Assembly (NCBI GenBank): GCA_017522125.1 | Contig: JAFXAC010000071.1 | Location: forward strand, 1 to 35,077 | DNA from: Clostridia bacterium | Lineage (GTDB): Bacteria; Bacillota; Clostridia; Oscillospirales; CAG-272 | DNA length: 35,077 nucleotides | Direction of reading: 5' to 3' | In this document: positions 23,515 through 32,337 of the stretch, piece by piece | Layout: every line of letters starts with the position of its first letter | Numbering within the stretch: the stretch's first letter is position 1 | Notes under the pieces: generated by a model | What the model saw: only the letters and a program-made list of their open reading frames with translations | Database searches by the model: none | What the model was told of the DNA's origin: nothing | Translations under genes and position numbers: made by a program

Positions 23515-23552
23515 TTTTTTCAATATATAATTAACAAATAATAAATTTTATA

Positions 23553-23580
23553 GGCGGCTGAATCATCAGCCGCCGTTTTT
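23553..23580. terminator. Hairpin at the end of the C_GCAxxG_C_C gene
   Basis: GGCGGCTGA (23553-23561) and TCAGCCGCC (23566-23574) pair across ATCA; the stop codon of the gene lies inside the stem. The T-tract is on the plus strand; on the minus strand the tail is A/T-rich only. The 23.45-23.55 kb gap is otherwise AT-rich promoter DNA. Confidence 0.6.
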
Positions 23581-24027
23581 TTCAATGTATTCGTCAAGTA
23601 TTCGCGCCGCGGCTCTTACAGCACGCACGCAGGGACGCTTGGCGTAATAATCCGCCGTTCGCTCCTCGGGCGTGGGAGAGGTGTCGGCACGCTTGCCCGC
23701 GTTTTCAAGTATCTCGCGGCAGACCACCGAGGACATCTCGGCGCGGTACGCCTCGGCAAGCGCTTGCACTCTCTTATAATGCTCGCTCTTCTCGCTCGCC
23801 TCGTGCGGAAAATCAAAGCCGTAGAGCATTCCAAGCACCATAACAGCGCCCGAAAACGCCCCGCAGACCTCGCGCAGACGCCCCACGCCGCCGCAAAGCG
23901 ACGAGGTAATGAGCGCAGAGGTGCGCCTGTCAACTCCGTGCAGGTCGCAAAACGCGCAAAAGACCGCCTGCGCACAGCCCGCACCCGAAAGAAAATATTC
24001 TGCCGCCAGCTCCTCGTGCTTAGTCAT
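23566..24027 (-). CDS. C_GCAxxG_C_C family protein
   Basis: The 153-residue protein carries the pattern that names the family: YFLSGAGCAQAVFCAFCDLHG, then SSLCGGVGRLREVCGAFSGAVMVLG, and late cysteines in VVCREILENAG and RPCVRAV. These conserved Cys are thought to form a redox or metal site, but the biochemical role is not established. The start overlaps the kinase gene upstream by 8 bp, with GAGGTG before the ATG, so it is translationally coupled and is the last gene of the long mre run. Confidence 0.88.
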   Translation of the reverse strand: MTKHEELAAEYFLSGAGCAQAVFCAFCDLHGVDRRTSALITSSLCGGVGRLREVCGAFSGAVMVLGMLYGFDFPHEASEKSEHYKRVQALAEAYRAEMSSVVCREILENAGKRADTSPTPEERTADYYAKRPCVRAVRAAARILDEYIEKNGG

Positions 24028-24919
24028 TTTTCACCTCGTCAAAAAGCATAGGAAGGCAAGCCTCAAGCAAAACGCCGTCGCGCATCGGCTCGTCCTTGCC
24101 GTATTTTTCCGAAAATTCTATCACCCTTGCAACGTACTCCGAGGCAAAGTCGGCGGCGCGGCAGACCGCGTCGGCGCTCACGCCCTCGGCAAGCAGGAGC
24201 TTTCCAAGCATGACCGAAGCAAAAAGGTCGCCCGTGCCGGGGTAGCCCCTGCCGCGCAGTCTCTCGACGTGCAAGCCGCACCGAGTGTACGTTCCGACTC
24301 CCTCGGCGGTAACTATGCCCGTAATAACGCACTCGGCGGCGGTAAATTCACCCAGCCGCTTCGCGAGGTGCGCGGCAAACGCCTCTGCCGCCTCGGCGTT
24401 CATCGCCGACGTGTCGCAAAAGCTCTCGCCCGCGAGCAAGCAAGCCTCGGTGAGATTCGGCGTTATGACGTGCGCACGCGAAATAAGGCGGCGCATCTCG
24501 GACACAAGCTCGGGAAAGCACGCCGAGTAAAGCTCGCCGTCGTCCCCCATTACGGGGTCAACGAATATCAAAGGATCTGCGTTTTTTGAAAATCTGTCGA
24601 TAAAAGCCTCGACAGTTCTGACCTGCGCCGCACTTCCGAGAAAGCCCGTATACACCGCGTCAAGCTCCACGCCGATGGAGTCAAGATGCTCGGCGGTCTT
24701 TTCGATATCGGCGTCAAGGTCACGAAAATGCATTCCCTCAAAGCCGCCCGTGTGCGTTGACAAAAGCGCGGTGGGAATGGGTATGCACTGCGTGCGCATA
24801 GCCGACAGCGCGGGAATTATCACCGTGAGGGCGCACCTGCCAAAGCTCGACAGGTCGTGAAGCGCCGCCACGCGCGGCAAAAGCCGCTTTTTGTTTTTTG
24901 AAATAATATTATCCGTCAT
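24020..24919 (-). CDS. Pyridoxamine / pyridoxal kinase
   Basis: A ribokinase-fold vitamin B6 salvage enzyme that phosphorylates pyridoxal or pyridoxamine with ATP. The 299-residue protein shows VAALHDLSSFGRCALT near the N-terminus, IPTALLSTHTGGFEG, DPVMGDDGELY, ITPNLTEACLLAG and the catalytic anion-hole region GYPGTGDLFASVMLG. It resembles PdxY/pyridoxamine kinase of Clostridia rather than ThiD. It begins 12 bp after the PBP2 gene. PLP is the cofactor of Alr at 1.3-2.5 kb, but no direct link to wall synthesis is shown. Confidence 0.9.
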   Translation of the reverse strand: MTDNIISKNKKRLLPRVAALHDLSSFGRCALTVIIPALSAMRTQCIPIPTALLSTHTGGFEGMHFRDLDADIEKTAEHLDSIGVELDAVYTGFLGSAAQVRTVEAFIDRFSKNADPLIFVDPVMGDDGELYSACFPELVSEMRRLISRAHVITPNLTEACLLAGESFCDTSAMNAEAAEAFAAHLAKRLGEFTAAECVITGIVTAEGVGTYTRCGLHVERLRGRGYPGTGDLFASVMLGKLLLAEGVSADAVCRAADFASEYVARVIEFSEKYGKDEPMRDGVLLEACLPMLFDEVKND

Positions 24920-24931
24920 TTTAGTCCTCGC

Positions 24932-27079
24932 TCAACCGTCGGCGTTCTCGTCCGCCCACTGTCCAAGACCGAAATAGCACTCCAATGCGGCACGAACGGC
25001 AGGCGTGGTGTTAAGTCCCGTCACGCCCTTTTCGATAACGCAGGAAACGACTATCTCAGGGTCATTCAGCGGTGCAAACGCCACGAAAGCGGCGTTATCG
25101 CTCTGGTTTTTGCTTATCTGCGCCGTTCCCGTCTTACCGCCGATGGCAATGGGGAAGTCATCAAAGCCCTTTGAAGCCGAGCCGTACTCGACAACGCGGC
25201 TCATCGCCTCTATTATAGTGTTGTAATTCTTTTTACTTATCGAAAGCCTGTCAACAACGGTATCCTCGTAGGTAAAGACGGTATCGCCCGAAAAGCTCTT
25301 TACCGAGTGCAGAAGATGCGTCGAATACCTCTCGCCGCCGTTTACTATGGTAGCGATGTAGTTCGCTATCTGTATGGGGGTAAAGCGGTTGTACGCCTGA
25401 CCGATAGCAGTCGCTATCGTGTCACCGCCGACCCAAACGCCCTGACCGACGCTCTGCTTATACTTGCTGTCCGCAAGAATGCCGCTTGACTCGGGAAGCT
25501 CGATTCCCGTCGGCTGTCCAAGACCGTATATCTTGCCGTAGCGGTTTATATTATCTATTCCGAGAAGCCTGCCCACCTCGTAAAAGAAGCAGTTGCAGGA
25601 AACCTGAATAGCCTTTGCCACGTTTATCGGGCCGTGATTTCTCTTGTATCTTTCCGAATATATCCAGCAAGTAGGCTGGTAATCGTCGTAAAACGTATAT
25701 TTACCCGTCGTTTTTATAACGGTGTCCGCGCCAAACGGCGTGCCGTCCTCCATTTTCGTCTGCTCGCACAGCGCCGCAAGCGCAACGCCGACCTTGAAGG
25801 TCGAGCCGGGAGCATACGTACCCTGAAGCGCACGGTTGAAAAGCGGCTTGCTCGTGTCCTTGATAAGCTCGTTGTAATCCTCGCCAAAGGTAGAAAGGTC
25901 GTAGGTGGGGTAGGACGCCAGCGCAAGTATCTCGCCGCCCTCTGCGGTCTGCACCACGAGTGCGCCCGAGTCCGCGTCCTCTCCGTCAAGCGGCTCGTCG
26001 TCCTCAAGCGCCTTTTTAACTATGTCCTCTACGTTCTTTTTGAGCGCATCCTCGGCTGCCACCTGAAGCTCGATATCTATCGTCAGATACACGTCCTTGC
26101 CCGACACGGCTTCCCTTACTATTTGGGTGTCTACGATATTTCCCGCCTCGTCCTCGGTAATGAGCATCTCGCCGTCCATTCCGCGCAGATAGCTCTCAAA
26201 CGCCTTTTCACACCCGTCAATACCGACGAGGGCGGTGACGGGATAGCCCTGCGAGGTATAATACTCGGCATCCTCGGCGTATATCTTGCTTATCCTGCCG
26301 AGAATGTGCGAGGCGTATCCCGGATAATGATAAACGCGGGAGTACGACACACTCGTGTCTACGCCCCTGATGCTTGCCTCGGACACGGCGGTAATGACCT
26401 GCAACCCCACGTCCTTTGCGAAAACGTAGTTTTCGACCGCCGAAAAACGAATGACCTCCATTTCGTATCTCACGCGGATAAGCTCCGTTATCTCCTGCGC
26501 GGTGTAAAGCAGATTGCCGCTTTTATCGACCATTTTGTATTTCTCGGCAAGCTTTTTGCCAAGCGTCGCGGCATCGGCACCCGCGTCAAGCTCGTTGGCG
26601 TTGATAATGCGCTTAAGGCGCGCCGACGCGGTAGAGCCCGAAAGCATTTTAGTGTCGTAATAAAGATTTGGGTACTCGCCCCTTATGGGCGAGGACGTTT
26701 CGGGAACGCAATCGCGCGCGCCCTGCTCGTCGATAACGCGAAACACCGAAAGGATAGCTTCATTTTGCTCCGCCGTCGAGCGCGACATCGCAGAATAATC
26801 AAATATCAGCGAGTATTTATAATCGTTGGTAACGAGAGGCACGCCGTTGCGGTCGAATATCTCGCCGCGCACCGCCTGAATCGCCACCGTGCGCTCACGG
26901 TATGCCGTTTCCTTGTCCTCGGACGCGTTTGCGGCAAACTCAAGCTGTATGCGCCCGATCGAGATAGCGTAAAGTATAGCAACGATAACGAAGGAAACGC
27001 TTATTACTATATATCTCGCCGTAAGATTTTTTCGAGCGTGCTTTTGCTCCTCGTCCGAAAACGTATTTTCTACCTTCAT
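24932..27079 (-). CDS. mrdA: Penicillin-binding protein 2 (elongasome transpeptidase)
   Basis: The 715-residue protein has one N-terminal membrane helix (about 25-45), a pedestal domain containing RGEIFDRNGVPLVTN, and a transpeptidase domain with the three active-site boxes: STFK in APGSTFKVGVA, SCN in QVSCNCFFYEVG, and KTG in IGGKTGTAQ. It cross-links peptidoglycan during cell elongation with MreBCD and RodA (RodA is not in this window). The site GGAGAGG precedes the start. It follows a CPBP protease in the mre run. Confidence 0.95.
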   Translation of the reverse strand: MKVENTFSDEEQKHARKNLTARYIVISVSFVIVAILYAISIGRIQLEFAANASEDKETAYRERTVAIQAVRGEIFDRNGVPLVTNDYKYSLIFDYSAMSRSTAEQNEAILSVFRVIDEQGARDCVPETSSPIRGEYPNLYYDTKMLSGSTASARLKRIINANELDAGADAATLGKKLAEKYKMVDKSGNLLYTAQEITELIRVRYEMEVIRFSAVENYVFAKDVGLQVITAVSEASIRGVDTSVSYSRVYHYPGYASHILGRISKIYAEDAEYYTSQGYPVTALVGIDGCEKAFESYLRGMDGEMLITEDEAGNIVDTQIVREAVSGKDVYLTIDIELQVAAEDALKKNVEDIVKKALEDDEPLDGEDADSGALVVQTAEGGEILALASYPTYDLSTFGEDYNELIKDTSKPLFNRALQGTYAPGSTFKVGVALAALCEQTKMEDGTPFGADTVIKTTGKYTFYDDYQPTCWIYSERYKRNHGPINVAKAIQVSCNCFFYEVGRLLGIDNINRYGKIYGLGQPTGIELPESSGILADSKYKQSVGQGVWVGGDTIATAIGQAYNRFTPIQIANYIATIVNGGERYSTHLLHSVKSFSGDTVFTYEDTVVDRLSISKKNYNTIIEAMSRVVEYGSASKGFDDFPIAIGGKTGTAQISKNQSDNAAFVAFAPLNDPEIVVSCVIEKGVTGLNTTPAVRAALECYFGLGQWADENADG

Positions 27080-27112
27080 AAGCCTCTCCTTCCTGAAAAT
27101 TTTAATTTCGTT

Positions 27113-28216
27113 TTATTGGAACACTATTCCAAGCGCCATCATCACAAGCATTATCACGATAAAGGCAAGCACACCCGGCGCAAGAAAAACGGTGTCGCCA
27201 AGACATTTGCGTTCGATGGGGCGCTCCGCCGCCTTGAAGGGCATTTTGCGGCATTTGCGAATGAAGACGATAAGGCCCGCTATCGCAAGACCGAACAACA
27301 CGCCGTTGTAAAGCAACGTAACCGTCATACCGGGCAGGATTTTTGCCATTGCGCCAACGACCTCCTGCTGCACCTCCACGGGTATCATGTCAGGGCTTTG
27401 GACTTTCTCCGCCGCAAAAACATACGCCTCCATTGCCTTGGCAAAGCGCTCCGCGTCCTCGACCGTATACGAAATAGTGTTCATCAAAGCGGGGATAAAG
27501 CCGCCGATGAAATTTATCGCCATATGCAAGAATATGCTGTAGCGCACCTTTCCCGTATAGAGATAAAGATAGCCAAGCAGTATTCCTATAAACGACGTGT
27601 AGAAAAATTGCTCAAGATTTCCGTGGAATGCACCGAAAAACAGTCCACTCATAATAACGGCGAGCTTCCAGCCCCAGGGGCGAAGTGCCTCGGTAAGCCC
27701 GCGCCTGAAAAGAAGCTCCTCCGCAATGGGGGCGGCAACGACCATAAGAGCAAACGTCACCCAAAGCGGCAAAGAATTAACAAGGCTGTCAAGGCTTGAA
27801 TGCGAGCCGCGTCCAAGCGCACTCTCGATAAGAGAGTTTACGACGTCGCCTATGCGGCTTCCGATAAGCATAGCCGACACCGCGACTGACACCCACAAAG
27901 CGAACGCACCCGCGCCGAGCTTTTTATTTTCCCTCTCCTCTATCGGCTTTACCATCGTGCGAAGGATAAGTATTCCGATGGGTGTGGCTATCAGGTAATT
28001 GCAAACTATCTGACAGCATACGGGGAAATAGGGGCTTGAATATATTTTGGGGAAAAATTTGCCAAAGAGCGCCATCGCGCCGATCTCAAGCACAAAGTCG
28101 ATGGCAAGCGTCGCAAGCAGGGCAAAGCCCGCGCGCGAAAGCATTTTTTTATCAAGACGGTATTTCGCCGTCTTATTTTCTACAGCTTCAAAATTGTTGT
28201 TATCAAATTCACTCAT
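27113..28216 (-). CDS. CPBP-family intramembrane protease
   Basis: The product is 367 residues from the ATG at 28214-28216, preferred because AAGAGGTG lies 6-7 nt upstream; a reading from 28273 would overlap mreD. It has about eight helices and the full CPBP/Abi set: EELLFRRGL, FFGAFHGN and the late HMAINFIGG, which together form the glutamate/histidine active site of Rce1-like proteases. Substrate is unknown. Being between mreD and PBP2, it might act on an elongasome protein or exported peptide (inference). Confidence 0.9.
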   Translation of the reverse strand: MSEFDNNNFEAVENKTAKYRLDKKMLSRAGFALLATLAIDFVLEIGAMALFGKFFPKIYSSPYFPVCCQIVCNYLIATPIGILILRTMVKPIEERENKKLGAGAFALWVSVAVSAMLIGSRIGDVVNSLIESALGRGSHSSLDSLVNSLPLWVTFALMVVAAPIAEELLFRRGLTEALRPWGWKLAVIMSGLFFGAFHGNLEQFFYTSFIGILLGYLYLYTGKVRYSIFLHMAINFIGGFIPALMNTISYTVEDAERFAKAMEAYVFAAEKVQSPDMIPVEVQQEVVGAMAKILPGMTVTLLYNGVLFGLAIAGLIVFIRKCRKMPFKAAERPIERKCLGDTVFLAPGVLAFIVIMLVMMALGIVFQ

Positions 28217-28233
28217 AAAAGCACCTCTTGAAG

Positions 28234-28785
28234 TTATTCCAGCTCGCTCTTGCGATGGAAGGGCCGCGCACACAGGCGGCAGATGAAATACATTGGAATG
28301 GAAAACAGCACCGTAAGCAGAAATTCGGGCGTGATTATCCTTGAAAAAACGCTCACGAAATTAAATCCCGTTTCGGTGGCGGCAAGGTGGAGCAAGGACC
28401 AAACAGCCCTTGACAGCGCCGCGATAAGCATATAGACCATCCACGAAAGGAAGTTTCTGTTGAGGAAGAACCTCGTTACAATACCGAAAACGTATCCCGC
28501 AAGCATATAAAACACAGGCATCAGCATAATGCCCGTTCCGCCGAGTGCCTCGGCAAACACGCCTGCGGCAATGCCCGACACCGCGCCCGTGCGCTCGCCG
28601 TTGCAAACGGCAAGCCCCATAACGGCGGCAAGCAAAAGGTCGGGGGTGGCGGGGAAAATGGCGGTCGCCGCAAAAAACGACACTTGACACGCCGCCGTGA
28701 GAAACAAAAGCGCGCCGAAAAGCAAGCACCGCCCCACCGTTTTGGACGACAACAGCGGCTCCTTGGGCTGGTCCTTTATCTCCAT
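28234..28785 (-). CDS. mreD: Rod shape-determining protein MreD
   Basis: The product is 183 residues from the ATG at 28783-28785, chosen because a GGAGG site lies about 8 nt upstream; a reading from 28803 would place it inside the gene. It has about five helices, with FPATPDLLLAAVMGLAVCNGE, GAVSGIAAGVFAEALGGTG and LRxW-like C-terminal SIPMYFICRLCARPF, fitting MreD, the poorly conserved membrane partner of MreC. Context (mreB, mreC, PBP2) supports this strongly. A Gfo/Idh/MocA oxidoreductase gene separates it from mreC. Confidence 0.87.
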   Translation of the reverse strand: MEIKDQPKEPLLSSKTVGRCLLFGALLFLTAACQVSFFAATAIFPATPDLLLAAVMGLAVCNGERTGAVSGIAAGVFAEALGGTGIMLMPVFYMLAGYVFGIVTRFFLNRNFLSWMVYMLIAALSRAVWSLLHLAATETGFNFVSVFSRIITPEFLLTVLFSIPMYFICRLCARPFHRKSELE

Positions 28786-28819
28786 CGCTCCCCCTCCTTT
28801 CATTTGCTTCGTAAGCTTT

Positions 28820-29824
28820 TTAAAGCGCCACTCTCTCGCCGCGCATATCCGCGCTCCTGTGCGCCGCCTCGACGATGCGGATCGTTTCAGCCGCGCCCTC
28901 GGGCGTGCTTATTTCGTTCTTCTTGCGCGTTTCGACAAGCTCAAGCATATATTTCAGCTGATAGTACATTCCGTCGCCGCCCTCGTATTCCGCAGGGACG
29001 TAGGGCTCGCCGCCGTCGTTCGGGTAGACCGTGGGCTTGCCCTTTTCAAGAATGACGGTCGCCTTCTCAAAGCCAAGCCAATACGCCATCTTGAACCTTG
29101 CGCCGTTCTGCGACCAGTCGCCGATGCAGGTAACGGGGAAATCGTACCCCATCGCAATATGCGCGCAATCGTATTTTACGTTCTTGCTTGACGCGTTGCA
29201 CTCCACGAACGCGGGAGTGCCGAAAAGATATCGCGCCATATCTATATCGTGAATGAGCATATCCGAGATAACGCCGCCCGCCTTGTCGTAGTCGTGATAC
29301 CAATCCTGCCACGACCACTTCGGAAGCCCGCTGAAGCGCTGGAAAACGGCAGACGTCGGCTTGCCGAAGCGACCGTCGCTGACTATCCTCTTAAGGCACG
29401 CGTACTCGGGGTAGAAATGAAGCACCTGACCTATCATAAGCACCTTACCCGTGCGACGCATAGCGTCAAGCATTCTCAGGCAGTCCTCGTGGTGAAGTGC
29501 CATCGGCTTTTCGGACATAACGTCGTAGCCGCGCTCCATCATATCAATAGCAAGGTCGGCGTGGAGATACGAGGGAATGCAGATATCAATAACGTCTATC
29601 TCCTCGCTTGCAAGCATTTTTTCAAGGTCGGTGTAGGTGTTAAAGCTACCCTCAACGCTCTGCTCGCCCGTGTCGATATTTATCTTTATCCTATTTTCAA
29701 AGCTCGACGGTGTGATATCGCAAACGGCAACGAGGCGCTCCTTGCCCTCTGCCTCAAGCCTCAGATGCGCGTTCTTGTGGGACTGCGCAATTCCGCCAAA
29801 GCCTATCATCGCTACGTTTTTCAT
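28820..29824 (-). CDS. Gfo/Idh/MocA-family oxidoreductase inside the mre operon
   Basis: The 334-residue protein starts with a Rossmann fold (VAMIGFGGIAQSHKNAH) and has the family motif SEKPMALHHED around residues 104-114, followed by the C-terminal sheet domain with GGVISDMLIHDIDMARYLFG, where His and Asp are typical substrate-site residues. Such enzymes oxidise or reduce sugars, inositols or sugar nucleotides with NAD(P). The substrate is unknown. It lies in line between mreC (27 bp) and mreD (34 bp), so it is cotranscribed; that position is unusual for an elongasome operon. Confidence 0.9.
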   Translation of the reverse strand: MKNVAMIGFGGIAQSHKNAHLRLEAEGKERLVAVCDITPSSFENRIKINIDTGEQSVEGSFNTYTDLEKMLASEEIDVIDICIPSYLHADLAIDMMERGYDVMSEKPMALHHEDCLRMLDAMRRTGKVLMIGQVLHFYPEYACLKRIVSDGRFGKPTSAVFQRFSGLPKWSWQDWYHDYDKAGGVISDMLIHDIDMARYLFGTPAFVECNASSKNVKYDCAHIAMGYDFPVTCIGDWSQNGARFKMAYWLGFEKATVILEKGKPTVYPNDGGEPYVPAEYEGGDGMYYQLKYMLELVETRKKNEISTPEGAAETIRIVEAAHRSADMRGERVAL

Positions 29825-29851
29825 TACTTTTCTCCTTTATTGATCTTCAAA

Positions 29852-30703
29852 TTAATTGTCCGAATATACGTTATAATCGGTAATTATCATAACCTTTGAA
29901 ACGGTTTCAAAATCCACGGACGGCTCGACCACCGCCGTGAGCGTCCTCGTGTTTTCGTCGGGCGAAATGGAGATAACTCTGCCCACGGAAAGTCCGAGAG
30001 GATAAATGCTTCCCACGCCCGAGGTGATTATCACGTCGCCCTCGCGTATGTCTGCCTCGGGGTCGATATGTACCATTCTGCACAGCCCCTCAAAGCGAAG
30101 CTCGTACACGCCCTCGATAAGTCCGAGGTCGCCCGAGCGCTCAACGCACGCGCCGACCGCCGTTGCCGTTTCGATTATCGAAACTACCCTGCACCACGTT
30201 GCTCCTATCTCGGTAACGTAGCCGAGCAGTCCGTCCTCGGTGACGACGGGCATATTCTTTTTGATGCCGTGGAGCGAGCCGCGCGACAGCGTGTACACCG
30301 TGCGGTAATTCGCCGTTTCGCGTCCTATCACCGTTGCCGATTCAAAATGAAAATCCGTGTGAAGATTTTTAAGTCCGAGGTATCCGCGCAGATACTCGTT
30401 TTCCTCCTCGATGAGCGAGGCATCATAGAGCTTGCCCTGATACTCGGCAAGCTCGGCGCGAAGCGCCGCGTTCTCCTCGCGTAGCTCCTCAAGACTTGCG
30501 AAATACTTGGCGTATCCGCCAAGACCGTTGCCTATCTTAGTAAAGCACCACTCAAACGGCGTGGCGATCACCTGCAGTGCCGAGCGCACGTAAGAGCCGT
30601 GCCCCATAACGCAAAGCACGCCCGGGATTATCGACAAAAGCAGTGCCACCGTCAGCGATACTATAAAAAATTTACTCTTAAAGAATCTTGCAAAGACTCC
30701 CAT
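29852..30703 (-). CDS. mreC: Rod shape-determining protein MreC
   Basis: The 283-residue protein has a short cytoplasmic tail, one membrane helix (about 13-33), a coiled coil (LEELREENAALRAELAEYQ, about 70-105), and two beta domains with VIGRETANYRTVYTLSRG-like sequence, GVVTEDGLLGYV-like VVTEDGLLGYVTE, and GDVIITSGVGSIYPLGLSVG, the most conserved MreC block. It links MreB to the outside transpeptidases. It is 18 bp after mreB. Confidence 0.95.
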   Translation of the reverse strand: MGVFARFFKSKFFIVSLTVALLLSIIPGVLCVMGHGSYVRSALQVIATPFEWCFTKIGNGLGGYAKYFASLEELREENAALRAELAEYQGKLYDASLIEEENEYLRGYLGLKNLHTDFHFESATVIGRETANYRTVYTLSRGSLHGIKKNMPVVTEDGLLGYVTEIGATWCRVVSIIETATAVGACVERSGDLGLIEGVYELRFEGLCRMVHIDPEADIREGDVIITSGVGSIYPLGLSVGRVISISPDENTRTLTAVVEPSVDFETVSKVMIITDYNVYSDN

Positions 30704-30721
30704 AATTATCCTCCGAAAAGG

Positions 30722-31723
30722 TTATCTTGCCCTGTATCTTACTACGTCGCTGTAATTGCCGTCTATAACCCTACCAATGCCGAGAGCCACGCTGTCAAGC
30801 GGCTTTTTAGCCACGGTAACGCGCACGCCCGTGCGCTCCGTGATAAGGTCGGGCAGACCTCCGAGAAGCGCACCGCCGCCCGCAAGCATAATGCCGAAAT
30901 CAAAAATGTCGGCGGAAAGTTCGGGCGGAGTGTTTTCAAGCGCCTGATGAATGGTGTTGATTATCTGCTCAACGCGCTCGCTCATAGCCGCGCGAACGTG
31001 CGAGGAATTGACCGTCATAACGGCGGGCAAGCCCGTGCGCAGATTTCTGCCCCTTATCTCCATCTCGCCCCTATCCTTGCTCGGATGAACGGAGCCGATG
31101 TTCTTTTTTAGCGCCTCGGCGGTGCTGTCGCCGATGAGTATCTTATATTCCTGCTTCATAAACTGCACTATCGCCTCGTCAAGCTGATTTCCCGCGGCGC
31201 GAAGCGAGTGGGAAATAACTATTCCGCCAAGGCTTATGACGGCGACCTCGGTAGTACCGCCGCCGATGTCGACTATCATAGAGCCGCGCGCGCCCGCAAT
31301 GCGCAGTCCCGACCCGATAGCCGCCGCTATCGGCTCGTCAATAAGCGCGACGCTCTTCGCGCCCGCCTCGAAGGTCGCGTCCTCCACGGCGCGTCGCTCG
31401 ACCTCCGTAACTCCGTAGGGGATACAGATTATGACCGAAGGGCGCGAGATTATACCGCCCGCGTTTACCTTGTTGAAAAACGAGTGAAGCATCTTTGCCG
31501 TAACGTCAAAGTCGGCAATAACGCCGTCCTTAAGCGGCTTATACGACACGATGTTACCCGGCGTCTTGCCTATCATTCGCTTGGCGTCACCGCCGACGGC
31601 GACCACGCGCTTGCGCAGCTGATCGACGGCAACCACCGACGGCTCGCGCAAAATTATCCCCTTGCCCTTCATATAAACGAGGGTGTTTGCCGTGCCGAGA
31701 TCTATTCCCAAATGCTTGGACAT
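30722..31723 (-). CDS. mreB: Rod shape-determining protein MreB (actin homologue)
   Basis: The 333-residue protein has actin-fold signatures: phosphate 1 LGIDLGTANTLVYMKGKG, PSVIICIPYGVTEVERRAV, phosphate 2 MIVDIGGGTTEVAVISLGG, and adenosine box IMLAGGGALLGGLPDLI. It polymerises on the membrane and directs side-wall synthesis. It starts 11 bp after maf and heads the mreBCD set. Shape is therefore probably rod-like. Confidence 0.97.
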   Translation of the reverse strand: MSKHLGIDLGTANTLVYMKGKGIILREPSVVAVDQLRKRVVAVGGDAKRMIGKTPGNIVSYKPLKDGVIADFDVTAKMLHSFFNKVNAGGIISRPSVIICIPYGVTEVERRAVEDATFEAGAKSVALIDEPIAAAIGSGLRIAGARGSMIVDIGGGTTEVAVISLGGIVISHSLRAAGNQLDEAIVQFMKQEYKILIGDSTAEALKKNIGSVHPSKDRGEMEIRGRNLRTGLPAVMTVNSSHVRAAMSERVEQIINTIHQALENTPPELSADIFDFGIMLAGGGALLGGLPDLITERTGVRVTVAKKPLDSVALGIGRVIDGNYSDVVRYRAR

Positions 31724-31734
31724 TTTACTACCTC

Positions 31735-32337
31735 TTAAATTTGAAATTCATTCGGCAAAATACCGAATCTGTCGCGCAAAAGCGCGTAAAAGGCGTGAAC
31801 GGGCAAGCCGACCACGTTGAAATAATCCCCCGTGATGCCCGCGATATAAAGCCCCGCCTTGCCCTGAATGGCGTAGCCGCCCGCCTTATCGTACGGCTCG
31901 TCGGTGGAGATATAGTCCTCGATCTCCTCGGCGCTCATATCGTCAAACGTAACGTAGGTGGTTTCGGTGTGAGTTACCGCCTCATCGCCGCGCATCAGGC
32001 AAATACCCGTATGTACCGCACTTCCGCAGCCGCAAAGCATAGTGAGCATTCGGCGCGCTTCGTCGCGGTCGCAGGGCTTGCCGAGAATTTCCCCGTAGCA
32101 CTCGACCACCGTATCTGCGGCAAGTATCACCGCGTCGGAAAGGTCAACCCCCTCGGACGTAAGACGCTCACGCGCGGCACGCGCCTTGCGCTCGGCAAGG
32201 ACAGTGACCGCATCCGCCGCCTCGATACCGTCGGGGAGCGCCTCGTCAGCCTCGCTGACGACTACCGTGTGCGGAATGCCCACTGCCGTGAGTATCTCGC
32301 GGCGGCGCGGTGACGCCGATGCAAGATAGAGCCTCAT
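31735..32337 (-). CDS. maf: Maf-family nucleotide pyrophosphatase
   Basis: The 200-residue protein shows LYLASASPRRREILTAVG at the N-terminus, VSEADEALPDG, ILAADTVVECYGEILGKP, and DYISTDEPYDKAGGYAIQG, all conserved in Maf/YhdE house-cleaning enzymes that hydrolyse dTTP, UTP or modified nucleotides. The ATG at 32335-32337 overlaps the dut stop as TGATG; a GTG just before it is an alternative start. Together with Dut this makes a nucleotide-sanitising pair ahead of mreB. Confidence 0.93.
   Translation of the reverse strand: MRLYLASASPRRREILTAVGIPHTVVVSEADEALPDGIEAADAVTVLAERKARAARERLTSEGVDLSDAVILAADTVVECYGEILGKPCDRDEARRMLTMLCGCGSAVHTGICLMRGDEAVTHTETTYVTFDDMSAEEIEDYISTDEPYDKAGGYAIQGKAGLYIAGITGDYFNVVGLPVHAFYALLRDRFGILPNEFQI

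Noticed and set aside
25634..27799. Plus-strand open frame of 721 codons opposite PBP2
   Set aside because: It has the Arg/His/Lys-rich composition of an antisense shadow in GC-rich DNA. The minus-strand frame has clear PBP2 motifs.
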